DNA of 64,000 nucleotides from Streptomyces sp. AC512_CC834 (GTDB lineage: Bacteria > Actinomycetota > Actinomycetes > Streptomycetales > Streptomycetaceae), in NCBI RefSeq assembly GCF_019049325.1, contig NZ_JAGMUO010000101.1, forward strand, positions 112,557 through 176,556, read 5' to 3'. Position 1 is the first letter of the stretch, and every line of letters starts with the position of its first letter. Made by a program: the position numbers and the translations under genes. Shown one piece after another: positions 16,727 through 24,145 of the stretch. The notes beneath the pieces are model-generated. The model had not been told where the DNA came from. It saw only the letters and a list, made by a program, of their open reading frames with translations, and searched no databases.

Positions 16727-17417
16727 GCAACCCCCCGCCGAAAACTCGGCGAGTGGTCACAGGACCTCGCTGCTCTGGTGGGGGACGAGGCAGCGTAGAA
16801 CATCTGAGGCACCTTAGCGTTGCCCGCGTGATTCCGTAAAACCCTCGATGTCATTCCTGTATTCGGCTCCCTACCGCGCCGCGAGTACCCCCGTGCATTT
16901 CGGGTAGCCGCCTCCGCGGGCGGCCGACGGCCCCCACGCCTCCCGGGCGCCGTCGAACGCCGAAGGGTCGCTCGGAGCACCCCACTTGTCATGACTCGTC
17001 GTGACTAAACAGTGCATAAGACCGGCGGGCGACTCCGCTGGAATGTCCGGTTCGATGTGCTTGCGGGGCCCGCCGGGTGATCCTGTGATCTCCCTGTGAT
17101 GGGCCTGTCGAGGTATCCGCGGATGTGGCCGCCGCGACAATTCGAAATAGCTGCGAACGCGTTGTGTGGACATGGAAACGAAGTGGCCGGAATTCCCCGC
17201 ACGAGCGACCTGTCGAATTTCTGTACGGGGTGCGAAGGTTGGGTACGCCCGCGTGCGCGGGGGAGCGTGACGTCCGGGGATCCGGCGGAGATCCGGCCGG
17301 ACGATGTGTCACCCGCCGCATAGTGGGGCCCGGTTGGTGGCACGATGGTTCTGGCGGGGGTGTGCGGCGTCGCATCTCCGGGCCGGGAGAGCGGAACGAC
17401 CGAGGGTGTGATCAGTT
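16727..17417. other. Long intergenic region without a convincing gene
   Basis: This 691-bp stretch is AT-richer than its surroundings. Short open frames in it lack ribosome sites and Streptomyces codon bias. It probably holds promoters for the acyltransferase (leftward) and the small membrane protein (rightward). I see no strong repeat or RNA gene. Confidence 0.4.
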
Positions 17418-17612
17418 GTGGCCATTTCACTGTCAGTGGTGCTGCTGTTGGCAATCATCCTGGTGGTGCTGCTGCGGGGAGGGTCCATCAAGGCCGGGCC
17501 GGCGGTCGTCGCGGTCCTCTTCGGCTTCTTCCTGGCCTCGACCGGCATGGCCGACGACATCCAGCGGTTCCTGGACTCGATAGCGGAGACGCTCAACTCC
17601 ATCCAGTTCTAG
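17418..17612 (+). CDS. Small conserved-looking single-pass or two-pass membrane protein
   Basis: The 64-residue product begins with a strongly hydrophobic helix (ISLSVVLLLAIILVVLL), a short basic turn RGGSIKAGP, a second hydrophobic helix (VVAVLFGFFLAST) and an acidic amphipathic tail ending SIAETLNSIQF. GAGGGTG lies about 9 nt before GTG 17418, and codon use is typical. No function is known to me. It sits between the chromosome and the left end of the integrated element, on the chromosomal side, and is followed by a strong bidirectional hairpin. Confidence 0.7.
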   Translation: MAISLSVVLLLAIILVVLLRGGSIKAGPAVVAVLFGFFLASTGMADDIQRFLDSIAETLNSIQF

Positions 17613-17648
17613 CGCCTGCCGTTCTGGCGCCTGCCCGCGGCCGCACAA

Positions 17649-17690
17649 AGGCCTCCGGCCCGATCCCCTGGGGGACCGGGCCGGAGGCCT
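17649..17690. terminator. Bidirectional terminator, originally of tRNA-Gly
   Basis: A perfect 14-bp stem AGGCCTCCGGCCCG / CGGGCCGGAGGCCT with a 14-nt loop lies between the small membrane gene and the tRNA-Gly 3' fragment. Before element insertion it would have stood just downstream of the minus-strand tRNA-Gly. Confidence 0.8.
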
Positions 17691-17693
17691 CTC

Positions 17694-17737
17694 GGAGCGG
17701 GCGACGGGAATCGAACCCGCGTAGCCAGTTTGGAAGA
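17694..17737 (-). repeat. Left att site: 3' fragment of tRNA-Gly
   Basis: These 44 bp equal the 3' half of tRNA-Gly from the anticodon (TCC) to one base short of the CCA end. The sequence diverges from the tRNA immediately beyond (TCGCGTACGC), so this is an attachment remnant and not a tRNA gene. Confidence 0.92.
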
Positions 17738-17955
17738 TCGCGTACGCGGATCGCGGCTGAGCTGGCAAGGAGCTGACCTGCACGTTCCCCTAGTGCTTGC
17801 CGAGCCTCCCCGTTGTTCCCCGTCGGCCACTGCTCGATCGGGCACACAGAGGGCACGTGCGGGCTTTCTCGGGCCGCTCACGGCTTGCAGGGTGCGCCCC
17901 GGGCTAGTCTGCCCGGTTCGCGCCTAAGCGGCTGTGTGGGCGTCTCCTCGCCCCA

Positions 17956-18570
17956 TCAGGTTCCGGGGTTCGGGGGTTCAGGTGCAGGACGTGGCATCAG
18001 ATCGGCCCCCTCGGCCCACACGCGGGTGCACGAAGGCATCCCAGGAAGTGCGCCGACAGTTGCACCAAACTTTCGCCCGTCCTCATGGCTGAACTCAAGA
18101 TCGTAACGCTGGGCCTCGCTGTCAACTTCGGACCGGATGACAGTGAGCTTTTCGGTGGCTACGTCGTAGTGCTGATGGACGCGGGACCGAGCGAGGTTGG
18201 CTGCCTGCTCCAAGGTCGGCATGGACCGCCACGTGTCGCCTTGTGACCGACTCTTCAACTTCCCGTAAGCCACTCTGATGGCTGCCGCGATCGCTGTTGC
18301 GCCGATACCACCTGCGGTCCCTGTTGAGACCTGCATGATGATCTCTGAGTAGGACCCAGACGCGCCCCAGCTGTGCTTCCCGGTGCGTGCCGACACCGTG
18401 CTGTGACTCGGGTACTCGTTGCCTTCGGCCCAGGGAATCGCATCAAGTTCGTCGATGACTTGCTCTGTGAACATGTCAAGGTGATCAAGTTGCAGATCCC
18501 AGATCTCTTCCGGGTAGTGGCCAAGGTCGTCCCCTAGGGCCACTGAGATGCGGGACTCCTGAGCTCTCAT
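17956..18570 (-). CDS. Hypothetical protein at the left end of the integrated element
   Basis: The 204-residue protein has a strong ribosome site (GGAGGA 3-4 nt before ATG 18570) and normal codon bias, so it is real. I do not recognise the family. Residues 1-60 are acidic (SVALGDDLGHYPEEIWDLQLDHL); a Gly/Ala-rich, weakly hydrophobic segment (GTAGGIGATAIAAAIRVAYG) lies near residues 85-105 and could be a membrane or effector-like helix; the C-terminal part is charged beta/alpha sequence ending in a Pro-rich tail. It is transcribed outward toward the left att site, like cargo genes of AICEs. A defence, immunity or establishment role is only a guess. Confidence 0.7.
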   Translation of the reverse strand: MRAQESRISVALGDDLGHYPEEIWDLQLDHLDMFTEQVIDELDAIPWAEGNEYPSHSTVSARTGKHSWGASGSYSEIIMQVSTGTAGGIGATAIAAAIRVAYGKLKSRSQGDTWRSMPTLEQAANLARSRVHQHYDVATEKLTVIRSEVDSEAQRYDLEFSHEDGRKFGATVGALPGMPSCTRVWAEGADLMPRPAPEPPNPGT

Positions 18571-19142
18571 GCTTCCTCCGTGCAGCTGGGTGAAGCTGAT
18601 CGTGGCAGGTGGCCGAGGGGGAGCGCAGGTAAAACGGGCCCAAGCGGTCGGCGGAGCGGCTTTGGGCTGGAGCTGCTTTGGGGCGAGTGATCTTGGCCCC
18701 GTAAGCTGATGGCGAGTCGGGCAGTCTGTGGACCTGCCCGTTAAAGCACGACGTTGGGGCCAAGATCTTAGAGGCTCGCCCCAAAGTGGCTGCCTAAAGC
18801 CGTGGAGCCGACCGCCCCAGCCACGACGGGGTTCTGACCTCGGCAGCGCCCTCTCACTCCAGCCCCGGCCTGGTCTTCGCCCCCTTGCGGGCGCGGGCGG
18901 GCGTCGACGCGCGGCCCCGGTGACGAAGGCAAGGAGGGGCAGCGCGGCGGCGACCGACCGGCGCCGCCGCGCTGTGCGCGGCACCTTCGATCTCCGATCG
19001 GACTGCTTGCAGCTCCAGGAGGCCGGGTGCGAGAGCGAGCGCAGCGAGCCTTGATGAAGTAGGGAAACTCTTACCGCGCCACGCCCTGAGCTGCTGGTCT
19101 CGGGGTGTCGGCTACGCGCCCGTCTCGGCTACCGTGCGGACT
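18571..19142. other. Divergent non-coding region of the element with a large nested inverted repeat
   Basis: This 572-bp region separates two divergent element genes. Its striking content is the inverted repeat at 18676-18786. The rest is GC-rich with no credible ORF. It must hold the promoters of the flanking genes; TACCGT 7 nt before the HD gene ATG is one -10 candidate. Confidence 0.5.
18676..18786. repeat. Nested interrupted inverted repeat
   Basis: The outer arms are 18676-18700 and 18756-18786. CTTTGGGGCGAG pairs with CTCGCCCCAAAG and GATCTTGGCCCC with GGGGCCAAGATC, with an extra 6-nt insert in the right arm. The spacer holds a second hairpin, CGGGCAG / CTGCCCG (18718-18724 and 18734-18740). 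Confidence 0.8.
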
Positions 19143-19703
19143 ATGCCCTCTGGATTGGACACGCCTCAAGGCGCGGCTGAACTGGCCGAATCGCTCTTGC
19201 CTCCGCTCGGGAACCGTTGGCTGCACACTCAGGCGGTGGCCGCTCGTGCGAGCGAAGCGTCCGGGGCTGTGTCCGAAGAAGATCGTGACCTGCTCGTCGC
19301 CGCTGCTTGGCTCCATGACATCGGGTACGCCCCGGAACTGCGGCAGACAGGGTTCCACCCGCTCGATGGTGCACGCCACTTGGAAAGCCTCGGGGCGCCC
19401 TCCCGGCTCGTTCGCCTCGTCGCCCACCACTCCGGGGCCGTGTACGAGGCTGAACAGCGCGGGCTGTCTGCTGAGCTGGATGTGTACGAGCGGGAGGACT
19501 CTCCCGTACTCGACGCGCTGATCTACGCGGACATGACGACTGGACCGGCCGGACAGTCCTTCGGCTTCGATCACCGCATTGACGAGATTCTGGTGCGGTA
19601 CGAGCCGGGCAGTGAGGTGCACAACGCGATCAGCAAGGCGCGTCCGTACCTTGGGGCTGCCGTCGAGCGGACGCGCTCTCGCCTCGCTGATCAGCCGACG
19701 TAG
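19143..19703 (+). CDS. HD-domain hydrolase of the element
   Basis: The 186-residue protein has the HD phosphohydrolase core: RWLHTQAVAARA gives the first His, LVAAAWLHDIGYA the HD pair, HPLDGARHLESLG and LVAHHSGA further metal ligands, and LIYADMTTGP the last Asp. HD proteins of this type are frequent companions of Nudix genes in Streptomyces AICEs. A nucleotide substrate is plausible but unproven. ATG 19143 is chosen because TACCGT, a -10-like hexamer, ends 7 nt upstream, pointing to a leaderless message; GTG 19134 is an in-frame alternative. Its last 13 bp overlap the convergent Nudix gene. Confidence 0.82.
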   Translation: MPSGLDTPQGAAELAESLLPPLGNRWLHTQAVAARASEASGAVSEEDRDLLVAAAWLHDIGYAPELRQTGFHPLDGARHLESLGAPSRLVRLVAHHSGAVYEAEQRGLSAELDVYEREDSPVLDALIYADMTTGPAGQSFGFDHRIDEILVRYEPGSEVHNAISKARPYLGAAVERTRSRLADQPT

Positions 19704-20161
19704 GGATCGGGGCGATCGCTCAACCCGCGGTGGATCCGCATCCGCATCGAGGGGTGGATGTTCAGGTCGTCCAGTCGGCTGGGGTGGACGAATGCCACCT
19801 CCTTGCTCTCGCTGCTCGTGCGCAGCTCGCCGCCCACGATGCGGGCCCGGAAGCAGATCGAGAACTGTTGGCGTACCTCGCCGTCGTCGTACGCCATGAC
19901 GTGCGCTGGGTTGGTGTAGATGCCGACCAGTCCTGTCACCTCGACGTCGAAACCGGTCTCTTCTCTGGTCTCGCGCACGGCGGCGTCGGGGGCTGACTCG
20001 CCGACGTCGACCCCACCGCCGGGCAGGGCCCACAAGTTGTTGTCCGTCTTGTGGATCAGCAGGACTTCCCCGGCATCGTTCAGCGCCACGGCGGTGACGG
20101 ATGGAACGATGCTGTTCGCCTTCGGGGCGTTCGGATCGTTGAAGTAGTCGACTCGGGCCAT
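19691..20161 (-). CDS. Nudix hydrolase (Pif-like)
   Basis: The 156-residue protein has a complete Nudix box at residues 49-71 (GX5EX7REUXEEXGU; GGVDVGESAPDAAVRETREE), so it should hydrolyse a nucleoside diphosphate derivative. In pSAM2 the Nudix protein Pif limits redundant transfer between cells that already hold the element; this position in an AICE makes a Pif-like immunity role the best inference, though substrate and role are untested here. ATG 20161 is preceded by TGAGGC. It lies 46 bp downstream of the regulator gene on the same strand and may share its transcript. Its 3' end overlaps the HD gene by 13 bp. Confidence 0.85.
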   Translation of the reverse strand: MARVDYFNDPNAPKANSIVPSVTAVALNDAGEVLLIHKTDNNLWALPGGGVDVGESAPDAAVRETREETGFDVEVTGLVGIYTNPAHVMAYDDGEVRQQFSICFRARIVGGELRTSSESKEVAFVHPSRLDDLNIHPSMRMRIHRGLSDRPDPYVG

Positions 20162-20207
20162 GCCTCAAGCCTTGCACGCTCTGCCGGTGGTGATGTGCTC
20201 CGGCTGC

Positions 20208-20939
20208 CTACTCGGGCTGACCGTGCTCCCATGCGTAGTCGAAGCTCCGCATGTAGTGCCGGAACGTGCGTGCCCCCGGGATGTAGCGGAAGTGCAGCAC
20301 GGGGTTCTGCCCCGCGGGCGCGCCGAGTACGTGTGGGTTCACCAATACGTCGTCGTCGAATCGGTAGATCGAGTTGTAGAGGATCGTGTCGTGCAACCGG
20401 ACTTCGACGCCCGGCGTCGTCATGGCCGGTTCCAGGTACCGCCGGGTGATCCGGGCGCGTGCGGCCAGATCGCCACCAATGCCCTCCTCGTCGCCGCGTT
20501 GCCGGACCATCTCCGAGTCGGGGTCTCCGAGCAGGACGCGAACTTGCCCTCCGGCCTTGGCCTTCTCTGCCAACTGGTCCGGAAGATCCGGGTGGCTGTC
20601 GAAGAGGAACAGACCCGCGTACACGAGGATGTCTACGTGGTCGCTCGCCTTCTCGATCAGGGATGACCACAGTGTTGCCGGCACTGCCCCACGGTGCGGG
20701 TAGTACGTGATGAGCTCGGAAGTACTCGCCGACTCGGCTTGCTTCTGCACGGCGGGCCAGATGTAGACCTCATCGACGCCGAGGAAGCTCGCGGCCTTCC
20801 AGCGGTGTCCCCGGTGCGGCGTGCGGTCCGTCGTGATCCACCGTTCCACGCTCTTGGGGTCCACCCCGACGTGCTGTGCCACGGACTGAATCGTCTCGCC
20901 CTTCGCTGAAATCGCCGCGCGCAGACGCTCGTTCGCCAT
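20208..20939 (-). CDS. XRE-type transcriptional regulator with DUF5919-like C-terminal domain
   Basis: The 243-residue protein starts with a helix-turn-helix (LRAAISAKGETIQSVAQHVGVDPKSVERW split across residues 4-32), followed by RTPHRGHRWKAASFLGVDE. The remaining about 170 residues, with LWSSLIEKASDHVDILVYAG, VRVLLGDP and VEVRLHDTILYNSIYRFDDD, resemble the phospholipase-D-like fold annotated as DUF5919 in streptomycete regulators. It likely controls the element's divergent genes. AAGGA lies 7 nt before ATG 20939. The divergent region carries five helically spaced hexamers that are good operator candidates. Ligand and target are inferred. Confidence 0.8.
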   Translation of the reverse strand: MANERLRAAISAKGETIQSVAQHVGVDPKSVERWITTDRTPHRGHRWKAASFLGVDEVYIWPAVQKQAESASTSELITYYPHRGAVPATLWSSLIEKASDHVDILVYAGLFLFDSHPDLPDQLAEKAKAGGQVRVLLGDPDSEMVRQRGDEEGIGGDLAARARITRRYLEPAMTTPGVEVRLHDTILYNSIYRFDDDVLVNPHVLGAPAGQNPVLHFRYIPGARTFRHYMRSFDYAWEHGQPE

Positions 20940-20954
20940 GACGTGTCCTTCCAT

Positions 20955-21023
20955 GGACGCCGTAGGGACGTTTTGACGATAGCTCAGACGTCCCCAAACG
21001 TCCATACGGACCGTGATGCGTCC
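20955..21023. promoter_or_regulatory. Phased operator array in the divergent regulator / Pra-like promoter
   Basis: Five copies of (A/G)CGTCC occur: two inverted (20955-20960, 20966-20971) and three direct (20988-20993, 20998-21003, 21018-21023). Centre spacings are 11, 22, 10 and 20 bp, so all copies face the same side of the helix. GGGACGT / ACGTCCC (20965-20971, 20988-20994) forms the central palindrome. The likely binder is the adjacent XRE regulator. Confidence 0.6.
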
Positions 21024-21095
21024 ACTACCTTTCGCGGTCTCCTGATCTCACCGCCGGATGGCGGCTCAACTCCCGCTAGATCAGGAGAACAGACG

Positions 21096-21452
21096 ATGCG
21101 TCAGATTCCCGTCGACACCTCCACTGCCACCGTGATGGTGGCCCAGTCCCCGCAGCCGAAGGTGAAGGACCGCCGTACCGGCGAGCGGGCGATGGACGCT
21201 GAGACCGGCGCCGCGCTGTCGACCGTGGACGTGATGTTCGCGGCCAACGGTGAGGTGGAGATCCTGTCCGTGACCGTCCCCGAGTCGAGCATCTCCGGTG
21301 ACCTGATGATGGGCACCCCGGTCGCGCTGACCGGTTTGATCGCCCGGCCGTGGGAGAACGAGTTCAACGGCCAGAAGCGCCACGGCATCGCCTTCCGCGC
21401 GGTCGCCGTGACCTCCATCGCCGCGGGTGCCTCGTCCTCGAAGGCGGCCTGA
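21096..21452 (+). CDS. Pra-like small activator / OB-fold-like protein of the element
   Basis: The 118-residue protein starts at ATG 21096 behind AGGAG. It shows KDRRTGERAMDAETGAALS, a run of beta strands (VDVMFAANGEVEILSVTVP) and GLIARPWENEFNGQKRHGIA, a pattern common to short proteins encoded just before the FtsK gene in AICEs. Some are annotated as plasmid replication, integration and excision activators after Pra of pSAM2; the all-beta look could also be an OB fold that binds single-stranded DNA. I cannot decide between these. It is the first gene of the rightward element operon, 3 bp before the translocase gene. Confidence 0.6.
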   Translation: MRQIPVDTSTATVMVAQSPQPKVKDRRTGERAMDAETGAALSTVDVMFAANGEVEILSVTVPESSISGDLMMGTPVALTGLIARPWENEFNGQKRHGIAFRAVAVTSIAAGASSSKAA

Positions 21453-21455
21453 GCC

Positions 21456-22811
21456 ATGACGTGGCTGACCGTCGCCCTGGTGCTGGTCGTCGCTGCTGCG
21501 GGTCTCCTGCGGTGGCGGCGCCCCGCCTGGTACTGGATGACCTTCGGGGTCACCCTCGCCGCGCTGCGGGTCCTGGTCCGCTACGGGTCGGTCATGGACG
21601 CCTGCGGGCTCACGGTCCCGGCCCCGCGCTGGCGCCTGACCCTGGCCCGGATGACCAACCGGCCCGTGCCTGGCCCCCGTGCCCCGCGCATCCTGCGGCT
21701 GCGGGTGACCCGGACCGGTCTGGTCCTGCGGCTCAAGCTCCGGCCCGGTCAGGACGCCTTCGACGTGGCGGCCTCGTGTGACCGGCTGCGACACTCCTTC
21801 GCCCTGTACGGCGTCACCTCGCGTGAGGTGCGCTCGGGTGTGGTCGAGTTGCGGATGACCGGCTACGACGTGCTCAAGCGGGTGCAGATGCCCGTGCATG
21901 TCGACACCCGGCCGATGCGGGTCCCGGTCGCCTTGCGCGAGGACGGAGCCGTGCACTACCGCGACTACCGCACGGTCCCGCACGGGCTCACCCTCGGCGC
22001 CACGGAGTCCGGCAAGTCGGTCTATCAGCGCAACCTCGTCGCCGCGCTCGCGCCGCAACGGGTCGCCCTGGTCGGCATCGACTGCAAGCAAGGGGTGGAG
22101 CTGTTCCCGCTGGTCCGCCGGTTCTCCGCGCTCGCCGACAACCCCGACACCGCCGCCGAACTCCTCGAAGCCCTCGTGTCTCACATGCAGGACGTGTATC
22201 AGCTCATCCGGGCCGAGCAGCGGATCACCGCGGACGTGCCGGATGCCGAGATCGCCGCCGACATCTGGGACCTGCCCGAAGACCTGCGCCCGGTGCCGAT
22301 CGTGGTCCTGGTCGACGAGGTCGCCGAACTCGCCCTCTTCGCGACCCGGGAGGACGAGAAGCGGCGGGACCGGATCATCACCGCGCTGGCCCGGCTGGCT
22401 CAGCTCGGCCGCGCTGCCGGCATCTATCTGGAGATCTGCGGGCAGCGCTTCGGCTCCGAACTCGGCAAGGGCATCACGATGCTTCGTGCCCAGCTCACCG
22501 GTCGGACCGCTCACCGCGTCAACGACGAATCGTCGGCGAACATGGCCTTCGGCGACATCGCCCCGGATGCCGTGCTGGCTGCGATTCAGATCCCCACCGA
22601 CACCCCCGGCGTCGCCGTCACCGGTGACTCGTCCGGCGGCTGGGCTCGCATCCGTGCCCCGCACACCTCGCTGCGGCAGGCCGTGAACGTCTGCAACCGG
22701 CACGCCGACCTGACCCCGGACTTGCCCGCCCTTGCGCCGTTCCGGCCCGCCCTCGGCACCCTCGCCCCGGTACCGGCTCCGGCTGTTGAGTCGGCCCCGA
22801 CCGCCGCCTGA
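21456..22811 (+). CDS. FtsK/SpoIIIE-type DNA translocase, conjugal transfer protein (Tra)
   Basis: The 451-residue protein is the probable main transfer protein. It has two N-terminal membrane helices (residues 1-45), a linker domain, then a RecA-like motor: Walker A GATESGKS at residues 181-188 (Lys187), DCKQGVEL, Walker B-like IVVLVDEVAEL, and QLGRAAGIYLEICGQR as the sensor region. Streptomyces Tra proteins form hexameric pores that pump double-stranded DNA between mycelia. A separate wHTH gamma-like C-terminus is not evident; the tail is Pro/Ala-rich. It starts 3 bp after the Pra-like gene and is followed 20 bp later by a small zinc-ribbon gene. Confidence 0.88.
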   Translation: MTWLTVALVLVVAAAGLLRWRRPAWYWMTFGVTLAALRVLVRYGSVMDACGLTVPAPRWRLTLARMTNRPVPGPRAPRILRLRVTRTGLVLRLKLRPGQDAFDVAASCDRLRHSFALYGVTSREVRSGVVELRMTGYDVLKRVQMPVHVDTRPMRVPVALREDGAVHYRDYRTVPHGLTLGATESGKSVYQRNLVAALAPQRVALVGIDCKQGVELFPLVRRFSALADNPDTAAELLEALVSHMQDVYQLIRAEQRITADVPDAEIAADIWDLPEDLRPVPIVVLVDEVAELALFATREDEKRRDRIITALARLAQLGRAAGIYLEICGQRFGSELGKGITMLRAQLTGRTAHRVNDESSANMAFGDIAPDAVLAAIQIPTDTPGVAVTGDSSGGWARIRAPHTSLRQAVNVCNRHADLTPDLPALAPFRPALGTLAPVPAPAVESAPTAA

Positions 22812-22831
22812 CCCCTCCGGGAGACCTCGTC

Positions 22832-23029
22832 ATGGCTACCCCGAAGAAGCCCACCGCCCGCCGCAAGCCCCGGCCCGCCACGCCCGACCTGGCGACGTGC
22901 CCCGACTGCGACGGCACGGGCGAGCACACCGAAACCGTCCGCGTCGGCGCCCGCAAAGGCCGCGCCACCGACGACCACCAAACCGCCCTCTGCCTCACCT
23001 GCTGGGGCACCGGCCACGCCACCGACTGA
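22832..23029 (+). CDS. Small zinc-ribbon protein (DnaJ-like CxxCxGxG pairs)
   Basis: The 65-residue basic protein has a Lys/Arg/Pro-rich start and two CxxC knuckles, CPDCDGTGEH and CLTCWGTGH, resembling a single DnaJ zinc-finger module. It probably binds zinc and perhaps nucleic acid or a partner protein. GGGAGA precedes ATG 22832. A second protein with the same design lies at 24741. The role in the element is unknown. Confidence 0.7.
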   Translation: MATPKKPTARRKPRPATPDLATCPDCDGTGEHTETVRVGARKGRATDDHQTALCLTCWGTGHATD

Positions 23030-23047
23030 CCAGGAAAGGAGGACACC

Positions 23048-23728
23048 ATGGCCCGCACCGCCCTTCGTGTCGATGCCGTCCTGGTCCAAGCCGTCATCGC
23101 CGGTGCCCTGTCCTTCGCCCACCTCCACGACCTCGCCGCCGCTGCCGGACAGGACGGCTGGAAAGCCTGGGCCTACCCGGTCTCCGTTGACCTGCTCCTG
23201 GTCGCCGCCTGGCGCCGCCTGCGCTCCGACGGACCGTCCCGGCTGGCCTGGTGCTGGTTCCTGATCGCCCTGGTCGCCTCGCTCGGCGCGAACGTGGCCA
23301 CCGCCGGGTTCCTCGACCTGGAACACCCGCCCGCCCTGCTCCGCCTCGGCGTCGCCGGATGGCCCGCCCTCGCATTCCTCGGCGGCACCCTCCTCGCCCA
23401 CTCACCCGCGGCCCGCACCTCGACCCCGGACACGCCCGCTGCTCCGGACCCGGCCCCCGTGCCCGAGGTGAAGCCCGAACCGGTCCCCGCCGTCGAGCCG
23501 GACCCGGCACCGGTCGACACGGCCGCCGCCCCCGCTCTCCCGCCCGCCTACCCGGCCCCGGCATCGCCGCCCGCGGTTGCGGTTCCGGCTGCGCTGGTCG
23601 ACCACGCCCGCAAGGTTGCTGCCGACCACGAGCACCGCACCGGTGCCCGGATCGACACCGACACCCTGCGCGCACGTCTCGGCGTCCCGCCGCACATGGC
23701 CGACGCCATCGCCGCCCAACTCACCTGA
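23048..23728 (+). CDS. DUF2637 / SpdB-type spread protein
   Basis: The 226-residue protein has an N-terminal membrane domain with about four helices (VLVQAVIAGALSFAHLHDLA, YPVSVDLLLVAAWRR, WFLIALVASLGANVATAG, WPALAFLGGTLLAH), the signature of DUF2637. A long Pro/Ala/Glu linker (residues 125-180) follows, then a short C-terminal helical domain that looks like a winged helix (RIDTDTLRARLGVPPHMADAI). DUF2637 proteins accompany Tra in Streptomyces elements and are linked to intramycelial spread. The ribosome site AGGAGGA is strong. It is part of the compact rightward operon. Confidence 0.83.
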   Translation: MARTALRVDAVLVQAVIAGALSFAHLHDLAAAAGQDGWKAWAYPVSVDLLLVAAWRRLRSDGPSRLAWCWFLIALVASLGANVATAGFLDLEHPPALLRLGVAGWPALAFLGGTLLAHSPAARTSTPDTPAAPDPAPVPEVKPEPVPAVEPDPAPVDTAAAPALPPAYPAPASPPAVAVPAALVDHARKVAADHEHRTGARIDTDTLRARLGVPPHMADAIAAQLT

Positions 23729-23748
23729 CCTGGGAGGGAGACACACCC

Positions 23749-23943
23749 GTGACCCGTGACCCGGCCGACCTGACCGTCGCCGACTACCTGGACGGTGCGC
23801 GCGAGATGACCGCCGCCAACCGGCCCTACCTCGCCCACCTGCTCGCCGAGGAAGCCGCCCACCGCACCACCGACCCGGCCACCGCCGCCGGTATCCGCGC
23901 CTCGTTCCCCGACCCGACCACGACCCGAACGGAGACCAACTGA
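23749..23943 (+). CDS. Small helical hypothetical protein of the spread operon
   Basis: The 64-residue protein is soluble, Ala-rich and probably helical (DLTVADYLDGAREM, then LAHLLAEEAAHRT). GGGAGGGA lies about 10 nt before GTG 23749, which is why this start is chosen in a frame that is open much further upstream. It lies 20 bp after the DUF2637 gene and 1 bp before the next gene, so it is certainly in the operon. No family is recognised. Confidence 0.65.
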   Translation: MTRDPADLTVADYLDGAREMTAANRPYLAHLLAEEAAHRTTDPATAAGIRASFPDPTTTRTETN

Positions 23944-23944
23944 C

Positions 23945-24136
23945 ATGCCCGCCCGCGACTTCTTCCACTCCGTGATGCGGATCGGACCGGTGCAGATCGG
24001 CACCCACCGCGACCGTTACGGCCAGACCAAGCACGCCGCCGTGTGCAGCTCGGACGGATGTGGCTGGTCCGCCGACTACACCAGCCAGTCCGCCGCACAG
24101 CTCGCCGCCCGCACCCACCGCTGCAAGGTCCGCTAG
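23945..24136 (+). CDS. Mobile-element transfer protein (small, SpdA-like)
   Basis: The 63-residue protein reads RIGPVQIGTHRDRYGQTK then CSSDGCGWSADYTS and ends AARTHRCKVR. This matches the short family annotated as mobile element transfer protein in Streptomyces AICEs. The three Cys and final His/Cys could form a zinc site. It begins 1 bp after the preceding stop, so it may be translationally coupled. Confidence 0.75.
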   Translation: MPARDFFHSVMRIGPVQIGTHRDRYGQTKHAAVCSSDGCGWSADYTSQSAAQLAARTHRCKVR

Positions 24137-24145
24137 GAGGCCGTG

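Noticed and set aside
16727..17417. Short genes in the gap before the small membrane protein
   Set aside because: The candidate frames of 75-150 codons have atypical codon use, no ribosome site and no recognisable features.
17694..17737. A second tRNA-Gly gene
   Set aside because: Only the 3' 44 bp match; the 5' half of the tRNA and the base before CCA context are missing, so it is an att fragment.
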